Assembly (NCBI GenBank): GCA_049792815.1
Contig: JBARBG010000132.1
Location: 1-34,385, forward strand
Length of the DNA: 34,385 nt
Source: DAIDKA01 sp049792815
GTDB lineage: Bacteria > Pseudomonadota > Gammaproteobacteria > Steroidobacterales > Steroidobacteraceae
Reading direction: 5' to 3'
The position numbers were made by a program, and so were the translations under genes. Below the pieces are notes generated by a model that saw only the letters and a list, made by a program, of their open reading frames with translations, was not told where the DNA came from and ran no database searches. Shown here in pieces: positions 16,571-24,376 of the stretch; the first letter of the stretch is position 1, and every line of letters starts with the position of its first letter.

Positions 16571-17389
16571 ATGACGCACCCGCCGCCGCTGATCGATATC
16601 GGCATCAATCTGGGTCACGATAGCTTCGCACCGGACCGCCAGGCGGTGCTTGAACGCGCCCGCGGCGCCGGGGTCGTGCAGATGATCATTACCGGGGCCA
16701 GTGCCGCAGGCTCCCAGCAGGCTCTGGCACTGGCCCGTGAGGACCCGCAGCATCTGTTCGCGACCGCCGGCGTGCATCCCCACCACGCGACGGAACTGGA
16801 TGGGGAGCGGCTGGTGCAGCTCGAACGCCTGGCGCGGCAACCCGAGGTGGTCGCCGTTGGCGAGTGCGGTCTTGATTATTTCCGTGACTTCTCACCGCGC
16901 GATGTACAGCGGCGCGCCTTTCATCAGCAGCTGGAACTGGCCGCGCGGGTGGGCAAACCGGTGTTCCTGCACGAGCGTGATGCCCACGATGATTTCGCGG
17001 CCATCCTGCGCGAGCATCGGGCAACGCTGGTCGGTGGTGTTGCGCATTGTTTCACCGGCACCCGCGAGCACCTGCACCGTTACCTGGAGCTGGATCTTGC
17101 CATCGGCATGACGGGGTGGATCTGCGATGAGCGCCGGGGTGCGCACCTGCTGCCACTGCTGCGGGAGATTCCCGCCACCGCGCTGCACCTTGAGACCGAC
17201 GCGCCCTATCTGCTGCCACGCGACCTAGCGCCGCGTCCGGCCGCGCGTCGCAATGAACCGCAGTACCTGCCGCATATCGCCGCCGCGGTGGCCCGGGCGC
17301 GCGGGCAGACCCTGGAACAACTGGCCGCCACCGCCACCGCGGCGAGCCGCAGCCTTTTCAGGCTGCCGGCGCCGACGCTCAGCCGCTGA
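16571..17389 (+). CDS. tatD: TatD family 3'-5' exonuclease/DNase
   Basis: 272-residue TIM-barrel metal-dependent nuclease; TatD of E. coli is a Mg-dependent 3'-5' exonuclease implicated in repair of oxidative DNA damage. Alignable with E. coli TatD throughout: PLIDIGINLGHDSFAPDR (N-terminal metal site), TAGVHPHHA, VAVGECGLDYFRDFS, FLHERDAHDDF, HCFTGTREHL, GMTGWICDERRG and ETDAPYLLPRDL with the C-terminal RRNEPQYLPHIAA. This is TatD proper rather than the YcfH or YjjV paralogues (IDIGINL instead of DSHCH, and WICDERRG). ATG 16571 fits the family start; the in-frame TTG at 16553 is unlikely. The end overlaps the convergent NERD gene by 11 bp. No tatABC genes are adjacent. Confidence 0.95.
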   Translation: MTHPPPLIDIGINLGHDSFAPDRQAVLERARGAGVVQMIITGASAAGSQQALALAREDPQHLFATAGVHPHHATELDGERLVQLERLARQPEVVAVGECGLDYFRDFSPRDVQRRAFHQQLELAARVGKPVFLHERDAHDDFAAILREHRATLVGGVAHCFTGTREHLHRYLELDLAIGMTGWICDERRGAHLLPLLREIPATALHLETDAPYLLPRDLAPRPAARRNEPQYLPHIAAAVARARGQTLEQLAATATAASRSLFRLPAPTLSR

Positions 17390-17984
17390 CCGCGCGGGCC
17401 TGGGCCATGAGGCTCGGGCGAACGGCATTGCGGATGTTCTGCCAGGGCAGATCGAAGGGGTCCGGGCCGCCCGGGGTGCCGCCCTCGATCAGGGGGAAGT
17501 CCTGTGACAGCGAGTCCACCATCAAGGTCCACTTGGGCAGGCCCTTGGGAAAGCGCGCCCTGCGGGTGAATACGATGCGCCCTTCCACCGGCATGTCGCC
17601 GGCGATCGCCTTCACCGCGGCGATGCGGTCATACAGGGCGCTTTGCGGATTCACAAAGGTGTGGCGGTGCGGCCCATCCATCACCGTCCATTCATTCATC
17701 TGGTCGCCGCCGAACACATTGCCGTGCACATCGCGCAGATCCAGCACCACCGCCCCGCGCGGGGTGCGCAGCACGAAGTCCAGATGGAAGGAGCTGCCCA
17801 TGCCATCGGGCACCAGGACATCGACCAGGTAATCAGAACCCACCGCCGTGATCGCCGTGAGCAACGCGCGCCGTGCACGCCGCTGGCGATACCAGCGCCA
17901 CAACCACGACAGCCCCCAGCCGACGACGCCGGCACAGACGACCAGAGTCCAGGTAAGGGGTGGCAGATTTGTCACAAGGTCCAA
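17379..17984 (-). CDS. NERD-domain protein with N-terminal membrane anchor
   Basis: 201 residues. One transmembrane helix (about 12-29, TLVVCAGVVGWGLSWLWRWY) and a basic cytoplasmic stretch (RQRRARR) lead into a nuclease-related domain (about 45-185): GSDYLVDVLVPDGMGS, HLDFVLRTPRGAVVLDLRDV, GPHRHTFVNPQ, YDRIAAVKAI. The family is predicted to be restriction-endonuclease-like. The usual acid and hVhEVK lysine position reads VLDLRDV here, so the catalytic lysine looks replaced, and nuclease activity is doubtful. The start is TTG 17984, supported by AGGGAG five nt upstream; a GTG three codons in is the alternative. It lies 9 nt after thrC on the same strand, so it belongs to the thrABC transcript by position. 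The end overlaps tatD by 11 bp. Confidence 0.8.
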   Translation of the reverse strand: MDLVTNLPPLTWTLVVCAGVVGWGLSWLWRWYRQRRARRALLTAITAVGSDYLVDVLVPDGMGSSFHLDFVLRTPRGAVVLDLRDVHGNVFGGDQMNEWTVMDGPHRHTFVNPQSALYDRIAAVKAIAGDMPVEGRIVFTRRARFPKGLPKWTLMVDSLSQDFPLIEGGTPGGPDPFDLPWQNIRNAVRPSLMAQARAVSG

Positions 17985-17993
17985 GCGCGCTCC

Positions 17994-19322
17994 CTAAGCC
18001 AATCCCTGACGCAGCGAGTCCAGATCCGCCGCGATTTCCACGGCCTGCGCCGGCAACTCCAACAGGCGCGCCAGGGACTGCGGCACTGTGACACTGCGGC
18101 CGATCAGCGGCTCGACAATTTCACGGAATTTGGCCGGATGCGCGGTGGCTGCCAGCACCCACTGCCCGTCACGCCGCCGCGCCGCAGGCAGGCGCGCGTA
18201 AGCTTCAGCGGCCGTGGCCGTGTGCGGGCACCAGACCTGCCCGTATTCCAAAAAGCCCGTGCGGATGCGCGCGCGGATCTGCTCATCGCTCACCGCCTCG
18301 GCCCCGATCATGGCCCGCAACTGGGCCACATCCGGATACAGGGCACGCAGCCTTTCAAGATTGCTGGGGTTGCCGACATCCATGGCCGAGGCCAGCGTGG
18401 CGATGCTCGGCCGCGGTTGAAAATCGCCGGTCTCCAGCAGGTCCGGCACTGTGCGATTGAGGTTGTGCGCCAGGATCAGATTGCCGATGGGCATGCCCAG
18501 ACGCCGGGCCCACAGGCCCGCCACAGAATTTCCAAGATTGCCGCTGGGCACCACGAAGGACACCGGCGCCCCATGTTCCGACCAGCCCTGAAGGCTCGCG
18601 GCAGCGAAGTACACGGCCTGCGGCAACAGCCGTCCCAGGTTGATGCTGTTGGCCGATGAGAGCTCGTAGTGCTGGCTCAGCTGCGGGTCCATGAACGCCG
18701 CCTTCACCAGCCGCTGGCAGTCATCGAAAGTGCCGCGCACCCGGAAGCTTCTGACATTGTCGCCCCAGCAGGTGAGCTGGTGCTCCTGCGTCGCAGACAC
18801 CAGTCCCTTGGGGAACAGCACCGACACCTGCACGCCGGGAAGGCGGTGAAACGCGGCGGCCACGGCACCGCCGGTGTCACCGGAGGTTGCCACCAGGATG
18901 TTCAATGGACGCTGCCCGGGTGTGCGCAGGCGCGCCATGCAGGCCGCGAGGAAGCGTGCGCCGAAATCCTTGAAGGCCGCCGTGGGTCCGTGAAAGAGCT
19001 CCAGCACCCCGAGCCGTCCTTGCGCCTGCAACGCGACCAGCGGCGCCGGGAAGTTGAAGGCCTGCGCGGTGATGGCCGGCAGCTGGCTGGCCAGCTCGCT
19101 CCCCGCGACCAGCGGTTCAAGCAGCAGCGCGCCGATGCGGGCCAGTCCTTGCGCCGTCAGGTACTGCTGCGGCGACAGTCCGATGCGGGCGCAAAGCTGC
19201 GCCGGCTGCTGCACCGGCCATTGCTGCGGAATGTACAGTCCGCCATCCGGCGCCAGGCCCTTGAGCAGGGTCTGCGCGAAACCGGTGGTCGCGGCGCCGG
19301 CGCGCGTGCTTTGGAACAGCAT
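17994..19322 (-). CDS. thrC: Threonine synthase (ThrC)
   Basis: PLP enzyme converting O-phosphohomoserine to L-threonine, last step of the pathway. 442 residues, similar to the E. coli-type enzyme: KGLAPDGGLYIPQQWP near the N-terminus, the PLP lysine K118 in HGPTAAFKDFGARF, LVATSGDTGGAVAAAF (phosphate-binding), VSFVVPSGNLGN and a C-terminal PAKFREIVEP. ATG 19322 begins 5 nt after the thrB stop. Order thrA-thrB-thrC is that of E. coli. The NERD gene follows after 9 nt. Confidence 0.97.
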   Translation of the reverse strand: MLFQSTRAGAATTGFAQTLLKGLAPDGGLYIPQQWPVQQPAQLCARIGLSPQQYLTAQGLARIGALLLEPLVAGSELASQLPAITAQAFNFPAPLVALQAQGRLGVLELFHGPTAAFKDFGARFLAACMARLRTPGQRPLNILVATSGDTGGAVAAAFHRLPGVQVSVLFPKGLVSATQEHQLTCWGDNVRSFRVRGTFDDCQRLVKAAFMDPQLSQHYELSSANSINLGRLLPQAVYFAAASLQGWSEHGAPVSFVVPSGNLGNSVAGLWARRLGMPIGNLILAHNLNRTVPDLLETGDFQPRPSIATLASAMDVGNPSNLERLRALYPDVAQLRAMIGAEAVSDEQIRARIRTGFLEYGQVWCPHTATAAEAYARLPAARRRDGQWVLAATAHPAKFREIVEPLIGRSVTVPQSLARLLELPAQAVEIAADLDSLRQGLA

Positions 19323-19327
19323 GATGG

Positions 19328-20266
19328 CTAGTCACCGATGACGCGGGCGCCGGGGGAATTGATTTCGATGATCCACTCATCGATCGGCACCTGGTGGCGC
19401 CCGAACTCAATGCGCATGGCGGCCAGCACTGCGGCGGCCTGGTGCTCGAGGGCCCAGGCAAACACCGTGGGCCCGGCGCCGGAGATCGAGCAGCCCAGGG
19501 CGCCCGCCGCCATGGCCGCGCGGCGCACGTCGGGGAAGCCTGGAATCAGGGTCTGGCGCTGCGGCTCGATCACCACATCCTCGAGCGAGGCGCGGATCAG
19601 TTCGATGTCGTTGGTGTAGCACCCGGAGATGAAGCCGGCCAGATGCGCGGTCTGCCACACGAAGTCGGACATGGCCACGCTGCTGCGCAGGATGGAGCGC
19701 GCCTCCTTGGTGGACAGGAACAGGTGCGGATGGACCATCACGGCGCGCACGGCGCTCGGCACCGGAATCTGTTTGACGTGGGGATTGTCAATGCCCACGG
19801 TCAGCACCAGGCCGCCAAAGAGCGACGGTGCGATGTTGTCGACATGCATGGAGCCGGAGGCGACGGCCTCACCGTGCATGGCGAACTTCAGCAGTTCAAG
19901 CTTGCTGCACGGGGTGGGCAGCAGCGCATTCGCGGCCACCACCGCGGCGACCGCGGACGCGGCCGAGCCGCCCAGGCCCGAACCCAGCGGTATGCCCTTC
20001 TCAATGCGCAGGTCAAATCCAAATGGCAGGTTCAGCGCCTCCTGCATCGCCAGCACCGCGCGGCCGGCGGTATTGCCCTCGGGATTTCGCGGCAGGTCCA
20101 CGCTCACACCCGTGATGCTCGAGATCGTGAGGCCGCGCCCGCGGGTGCGCGTGATCGACACCTTGTCACCCAGCGCATCGACGGCGAACCCCAAGATGTC
20201 GAAGCCAATGGCCACATTGCCGGCCGAGGCCGGCGCAAAGGCCGTGGCGGAGGACAGGGCGTTCAA
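19328..20266 (-). CDS. thrB: Homoserine kinase (ThrB)
   Basis: GHMP-family kinase phosphorylating L-homoserine to O-phosphohomoserine. 312 residues: APASAGNVAIGFDILGFAV (N-terminal substrate motif), the GHMP ATP loop GIPLGSGLGGSAASAVA (91-107) and the C-terminal GALGCSISGAGPTVFAW. The start is TTG 20266, which shares TTGA with the stop of thrA, has a GGAG upstream within thrA, and matches the family N-terminus. No ATG could replace it without truncating the AFAPASAGN motif. The unusual start codon may tune expression relative to thrA. Confidence 0.96.
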   Translation of the reverse strand: MNALSSATAFAPASAGNVAIGFDILGFAVDALGDKVSITRTRGRGLTISSITGVSVDLPRNPEGNTAGRAVLAMQEALNLPFGFDLRIEKGIPLGSGLGGSAASAVAAVVAANALLPTPCSKLELLKFAMHGEAVASGSMHVDNIAPSLFGGLVLTVGIDNPHVKQIPVPSAVRAVMVHPHLFLSTKEARSILRSSVAMSDFVWQTAHLAGFISGCYTNDIELIRASLEDVVIEPQRQTLIPGFPDVRRAAMAAGALGCSISGAGPTVFAWALEHQAAAVLAAMRIEFGRHQVPIDEWIIEINSPGARVIGD

Positions 20267-22812
20267 ATATGCGCTCCGAGATAGGCGGACAGCCGCAGCA
20301 GATCGGCGAACACGCCGCCGGCCGTCACCTCCGGACCTGCACCGGGACCCTGAACGATCAGGGCATTGGCATTGTACCGGCCGGTGGCAAAGCGCACGAC
20401 ATTATCGGTCAGTGCCATGTTGGCGAAGGCATGACTGCGGTCGAGCTCCATCAGACCGACGGTGGCCTCGCCCTGGGCGGTGATGCGCCCCACGTAGCGC
20501 AACACTTTGTTGCGGCCCTGCGCCGCCTTCAGCCGCTCATTCATGCCGGCGTCAAACTTCGGCAGGCCCGCCATGAATTCATCAATGGAGGACCCGGAGA
20601 GGTCGGGCGGCACCAGGCTCTCCACTTTCACGTCCGCCAGTTCCAGCGCCAGCCCCATTTCGCGTCCCAGGATGATGAGCTTGCGGGCCACGTCCATGCC
20701 GGAGAGGTCATCCCGCGGATCCGGTTCGGTGTAGCCACGCTGCTTGGCATCGCGCACGATGTCCGAAAAGGCGACCCTGCCGTCATAGACGTTGAACAAG
20801 TAAGCCAAGGTGCCAGAGAAGATCCCCTCGATGCTTTCGATGTCATCACCCGTCTCACGCAGGTCGCGCAGGGTCTGGATGACCGGCAGACCGGCGCCCA
20901 CCGTGGCCTCATATAAATAGTGCGCGCCGCTGGTGCGGCCGGCCGAGCGTACCTGGCGATAGAACTCCAGCGGCGCACTGTTGGCCTTCTTGTTCGGGGT
21001 GACCACGTGGATGCCGCTCGCCAGCCACTGCGGATAGTTGCGGGCCACCGACTCGCTCGCGGTGCAGTCGATGAGTACCGTATGCGGCAGATGATCCACA
21101 TTCAGGTGCTCGACGAATTTGCCAAGATCAGCCGCGGTTGAGCCGCTCTTCAGCGCCTCGCGCCAATTGGCCAGGTCCACCCCGGAGTCACTGAGCAGCA
21201 TGCGCTCGGAGGCCAGGATGCCGCGCACGCGCAGGTCGATCTGGAACTGCTCGCGCAGGCGGCTGCTTTGCGAGGCCAGCTGATCCAGCAGCACCCGACC
21301 GACCGTTCCCGGACCGATCACGCCAATCGAGAGCGTGTGCGGCGAGAGGTAGAAGCTGGAATGCACGGCGCGCAGTGCGCGCGTGGCGTCCTTGGCCTCG
21401 ATCACCACCGAAATATTGCGTTCGCTCGCGCCCTGAGCAATGGCGCGCACATTGACGGCCGAGTTGCCCAGTGCATCGAACACCTTGGCCGAGACACCCG
21501 GCAGGCCCGCCATGCCATCACCGACGACGGCGAGAATGGCCAGACCCGGGTCCACGTCCACGCGCTGGATCTGCCCTTCAGTGAGTTCGCGGGCAAATGC
21601 GGCGCGCACCACGCGCGCGGCACGCTCGGACTGATCAGCGGGGATCGCGCAGCAGATCGAATGCTCGGAGCTGCCCTGGGAAATCAGGATTACCGAGATC
21701 CCCTCCTCGCGCAGCGCGCCGAACAGCCGGTGCGCGGTGCCGGGCACGCCGATCATGCCCGCGCCTTCGACATTGATCAGGGCCACCCCTTCGATGCTGG
21801 TGATGCCCTTGACCGGCAGCGTCGATTCGGGTGCCGCGCAGATCAGTGAACCGGGCTTGTGGGGCGCGAAGGTATTGCGGATCCAGATCGGAATGTTGCG
21901 CCCGATCGCGGGCGCCATGGTCTGCGGATGGATGACCTTGGCGCCGAAATAGGCCAGCTCCATCGCCTCGTTATAGGACAACGAGTCGATGACCTTGGCA
22001 TCCGGCACCCGCCGCGGATCAGCCGACAGCACCCCGTCCACGTCGGTCCAGATCTGGATTTCGGCCGCGGCCAGCAGTGCGCCGAAGATTGAACCGGAGA
22101 AGTCGCTGCCATTGCGTCCGAGGGTGGTCTGCAGGCCCTTGCGGTTGGATGCGATGAATCCGGTGATGATCAGCGTGCCCAGAAAATCAGCACCCACCAC
22201 GCGCTCCATGTTCTGCTGCGACTCGCTCCATTGCACGGCAGGTCCCAGCGAACCCCATTCCACGACCACCACGCGCCGTGCATCCACCCACAGCGTCCGT
22301 CCGGCACGCCGCGTTCGCGCCTCAAAGTATTTGTGGAACAGCCGGGTCGACCAGATCTCGCCATAGCCTGCGATGAGGTCGCGGACATTGTCGGCCGCCG
22401 AGCGGGTCAGCTGCACGGTGTGCAGGATGCCCTCGATGTCGTGGCAGTCACGATCCATGGCCGACAGGTACAACGCGGCGTCCTGGGTCGACAGCAGGGC
22501 GCGGGCAATGGTGGCGTGCCGGTCGCGCAGCCCCTGGACCTCGATCTGGTAGCGTTCATCCTGCTGCTCGGCGAGCAGCACCAGGCGCAGCAAAGCATCG
22601 GTGACCCCGCGGCAGGCGGACAGGACAACGCCCAGGCGTTTTTGCGGTTGTCCCTCAAGAATCGCCGCCACACGCTCGAAGCAGGCCGCGTCGGCGACGC
22701 TGGAACCGCCGAACTTGTGGACCACCCAGCGCTCGGTTGCCTGGGAATGAGGACCCGGGGACGCGGGGGAAACAGGGGTGCTTGAGCTCATCTGATCGTC
22801 TGCCGCGGCCAT
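20263..22812 (-). CDS. thrA: Bifunctional aspartokinase I / homoserine dehydrogenase I (ThrA)
   Basis: 849-residue fusion enzyme for the first and third steps from aspartate to homoserine. Aspartokinase KFGGSSVADA lies at 33-42 and GRNGSDFSGSIFGALLA at 232-248. A pair of regulatory ACT-like domains lies at about 340-480 (GVALINVEGAGMIGVPG and LAILAVVGDGMAGLPGVS), which in relatives bind threonine. The homoserine dehydrogenase NAD(P) motif GVIGPGTVG is at 497-505, and VTPNKKANSAPLEFY plus GIFSGTLAYLFNVYD are in the catalytic half. ATG 22812 adds 7 residues before a second ATG at 22791; neither has a good Shine-Dalgarno. The 66-bp upstream gap has no room for a classical thrL leader peptide, so attenuation as in E. 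coli is not evident. A GC-rich hairpin covers the start (separate entry). Overlaps thrB by four bases. Confidence 0.97.
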   Translation of the reverse strand: MAAADDQMSSSTPVSPASPGPHSQATERWVVHKFGGSSVADAACFERVAAILEGQPQKRLGVVLSACRGVTDALLRLVLLAEQQDERYQIEVQGLRDRHATIARALLSTQDAALYLSAMDRDCHDIEGILHTVQLTRSAADNVRDLIAGYGEIWSTRLFHKYFEARTRRAGRTLWVDARRVVVVEWGSLGPAVQWSESQQNMERVVGADFLGTLIITGFIASNRKGLQTTLGRNGSDFSGSIFGALLAAAEIQIWTDVDGVLSADPRRVPDAKVIDSLSYNEAMELAYFGAKVIHPQTMAPAIGRNIPIWIRNTFAPHKPGSLICAAPESTLPVKGITSIEGVALINVEGAGMIGVPGTAHRLFGALREEGISVILISQGSSEHSICCAIPADQSERAARVVRAAFARELTEGQIQRVDVDPGLAILAVVGDGMAGLPGVSAKVFDALGNSAVNVRAIAQGASERNISVVIEAKDATRALRAVHSSFYLSPHTLSIGVIGPGTVGRVLLDQLASQSSRLREQFQIDLRVRGILASERMLLSDSGVDLANWREALKSGSTAADLGKFVEHLNVDHLPHTVLIDCTASESVARNYPQWLASGIHVVTPNKKANSAPLEFYRQVRSAGRTSGAHYLYEATVGAGLPVIQTLRDLRETGDDIESIEGIFSGTLAYLFNVYDGRVAFSDIVRDAKQRGYTEPDPRDDLSGMDVARKLIILGREMGLALELADVKVESLVPPDLSGSSIDEFMAGLPKFDAGMNERLKAAQGRNKVLRYVGRITAQGEATVGLMELDRSHAFANMALTDNVVRFATGRYNANALIVQGPGAGPEVTAGGVFADLLRLSAYLGAHI

Positions 22813-22828
22813 GCCAAAAAAGGCCGCG
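22804..22828 (-). promoter_or_regulatory. Hairpin over the thrA start codon
   Basis: Perfect 7-bp, all-GC inverted repeat: CGCGGCC (22804-22810) and GGCCGCG (22822-22828), with an 11-nt loop that on the thrA mRNA is a U6 run plus GGCAU. The AUG at 22812 spans the loop-stem junction. It could restrict initiation there and favour the AUG at 22791, or act as a regulatory fold. The U-run is in the loop, so it is not an intrinsic terminator. Confidence 0.5.
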
Positions 22829-22866
22829 TGACTCTACTGACGCGGTCGGACCGGCGCAACTTCAAG

Positions 22867-22872
22867 CATAAT
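22867..22872 (+). promoter_or_regulatory. -10-like CATAAT six nt before the xdhC-family ATG
   Basis: CATAAT (5 of 6 to TATAAT) ends at 22872 and the ATG is at 22879, so the expected start of transcription coincides with the start codon. No Shine-Dalgarno (CGGCGG is the only purine-rich run). No recognisable -35 at 16-18 bp. Confidence 0.45.
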
Positions 22873-22878
22873 CGGCGG

Positions 22879-23949
22879 ATGGAAACCCTCATCGCGCCGC
22901 TGTTGCCACTGTATGAGCGTGAGCGCCGTGCCGGTCGTGCCGTGGCGCTCGCCGTGGTGGTGCACACCAATGGGTCCACCTACCGCAAACCCGGCGCGCT
23001 GATGCTGATTGCCGCCGATGGCGAATACGCCGGGCTGCTCTCCGGAGGGTGCCTGGAGTCGGACCTGCATCAGCATTCCCTGCAGGTCATGACCAGCGGC
23101 CAGGCGAAGCTCGTGAGCTACGACACCGGCAGCAGCGATGACCTGCTGTGGGGCCTGGGCGTGGGCTGCGAAGGTGCGATGCAGATCCTGCTGGTGAGTG
23201 CCGGGCCACATAACGGCTGGCAGCCCCTTGAGCTCTTCAGTGCCGCCTACCAGCGACACGAGCGGGTGGCCGCAGCGGTGGTCGTGGCCTCGCCGGACGG
23301 CGCCCTGCCGCCCGGCAGCATCGTCATGACCGAGGGCACCGCGGGAGGCCAGTCCGTGCCCCTGCCGCTGCAGGATGGCATCCAGAGCCTGCTCAGCCGC
23401 GCGCTGGAGACGGGGCGCCCCAGCGCGCTGGGTGGCAGTACCGAGGCGCTGCGGGTGCTGGCGCTGCCGCTGGCCCTGCCCCCGCGCCTGCTGCTGCTGG
23501 GCGGCGGACCGGATGCCCAGCCCCTGGTGGATCTGGCGGCCCGTCTCACCTGGCACATCACCGTCCATGACCACCGCCCGGCCTATGCCCAGCAGCTGCG
23601 GTTCCCGCAGGCCGAACAGGTGGTTCTCGGGCGACCGGAAACGCTGGCGCAGACCCTGGAACTTGCGCGCTTTGACGCCGCCGTGGTGATGAGCCATCAC
23701 CTCACCTCGGACCTGGCGTACCTGCGCGCCCTGAGCGCCTCGCGCATCCCCTATATCGGTCTGCTCGGGCCCGCCAATCGGCGCGAGAAACTGCTGGGGG
23801 ACCTGGGCGATGATGCGGCCGGACTCAATGGCCGGCTGCGCTCGCCCATTGGACTCAACATCGGGGGGCGCGCGCCGCAGTCCATTGCCCTGTCCATCGT
23901 CGCGGAGATCCATGCGCGACTGCATGGTGCGCCGGGCGGTCCGTTCTAG
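22879..23949 (+). CDS. XdhC/CoxI family molybdoenzyme maturation protein
   Basis: 356 residues. The N-terminal XdhC/CoxI domain (about 1-100) shows VVVHTNGSTYRKPGALMLIA and the Cys-containing LLSGGCLESDLHQH. The C-terminal XdhC_C Rossmann domain (about 205-330) shows PRLLLLGGGPDAQPLV, TVHDHRPAYA, VVMSHHLTSDLAYLRAL and YIGLLGPANRR. Family members bind molybdenum cofactor and hand the sulfurated form to xanthine dehydrogenase-type hydroxylases. It heads a three-gene plus-strand set with an unknown small protein and a MocA-type nucleotidyltransferase, the usual partner in Mo-hydroxylase maturation. No hydroxylase subunit is in the window. A -10-like element sits right before the ATG. Confidence 0.92.
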   Translation: METLIAPLLPLYERERRAGRAVALAVVVHTNGSTYRKPGALMLIAADGEYAGLLSGGCLESDLHQHSLQVMTSGQAKLVSYDTGSSDDLLWGLGVGCEGAMQILLVSAGPHNGWQPLELFSAAYQRHERVAAAVVVASPDGALPPGSIVMTEGTAGGQSVPLPLQDGIQSLLSRALETGRPSALGGSTEALRVLALPLALPPRLLLLGGGPDAQPLVDLAARLTWHITVHDHRPAYAQQLRFPQAEQVVLGRPETLAQTLELARFDAAVVMSHHLTSDLAYLRALSASRIPYIGLLGPANRREKLLGDLGDDAAGLNGRLRSPIGLNIGGRAPQSIALSIVAEIHARLHGAPGGPF

Positions 23950-23968
23950 GGCCGCGAGCGCTACCCGA

Positions 23969-24376
23969 ATGAACGAAACTGATTTCATCCGCCAACAACT
24001 GCATCTTGAGCGCACCCACCTGCGCGAGATCCTGCGCGCGCTGCGGCCGGAAATCGCTGCCGATACGCCGGCACACGCGGTGGCGCTGTACATCGACTGG
24101 GCGGGGCGGCGGTTGATCAAGCAGGTGCTCGCCCAGCAAACGGCACGGCAGGGCGTAGCCGCACTCGATCCGGCCCTGCAGGGGCAGCTGGCCGCGGCCC
24201 ATTTGCGGCCTGAAGACCTGCTGGCGCTGCTTGAAGCCTGGAGTGAACCGCTGGATGCGGCGGCGAATCATGAGCTGCGCGCTGCCCACTGGCGCCGCGC
24301 CGCGCATTTGAGCGCCGACACCATTCTCGAAGAGCGCCGGCTCTACGCCGCGGCGCGCGGCGCGGTGGCGCGCTGA
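23969..24376 (+). CDS. Unrecognised small protein between XdhC-like and MocA-like genes
   Basis: 135 residues, not recognised. No signal peptide or membrane helix. The sequence looks all-helical and is rich in Ala, Leu, Arg and His (HLERTHLREILRALRPEI, YIDWAGRRLIKQVLAQQ, LRPEDLLALLEAWSEPLD, HELRAAHWRRAAHLSADTI). Six or seven scattered His with Glu/Asp neighbours recall a helical bundle, but the hemerythrin ligand spacing is not evident. The C-terminal TILEERRLYAAARG ends at a TGA that shares one base with the ATG of the MocA gene, so it is translated within the cassette. A role in Mo-cofactor delivery is a guess from position. Confidence 0.7.
   Translation: MNETDFIRQQLHLERTHLREILRALRPEIAADTPAHAVALYIDWAGRRLIKQVLAQQTARQGVAALDPALQGQLAAAHLRPEDLLALLEAWSEPLDAAANHELRAAHWRRAAHLSADTILEERRLYAAARGAVAR

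Noticed and set aside
17379..17984. NERD gene as part of a DNA-defence system
   Set aside because: Neighbours are thrC and tatD; no helicase, methylase or other defence gene is present, and the active-site lysine seems to be lost.
22813..22878. thrL-like attenuator leader before thrA
   Set aside because: The 66-bp gap has no Thr/Ile-rich reading frame and no terminator with a U-tract.
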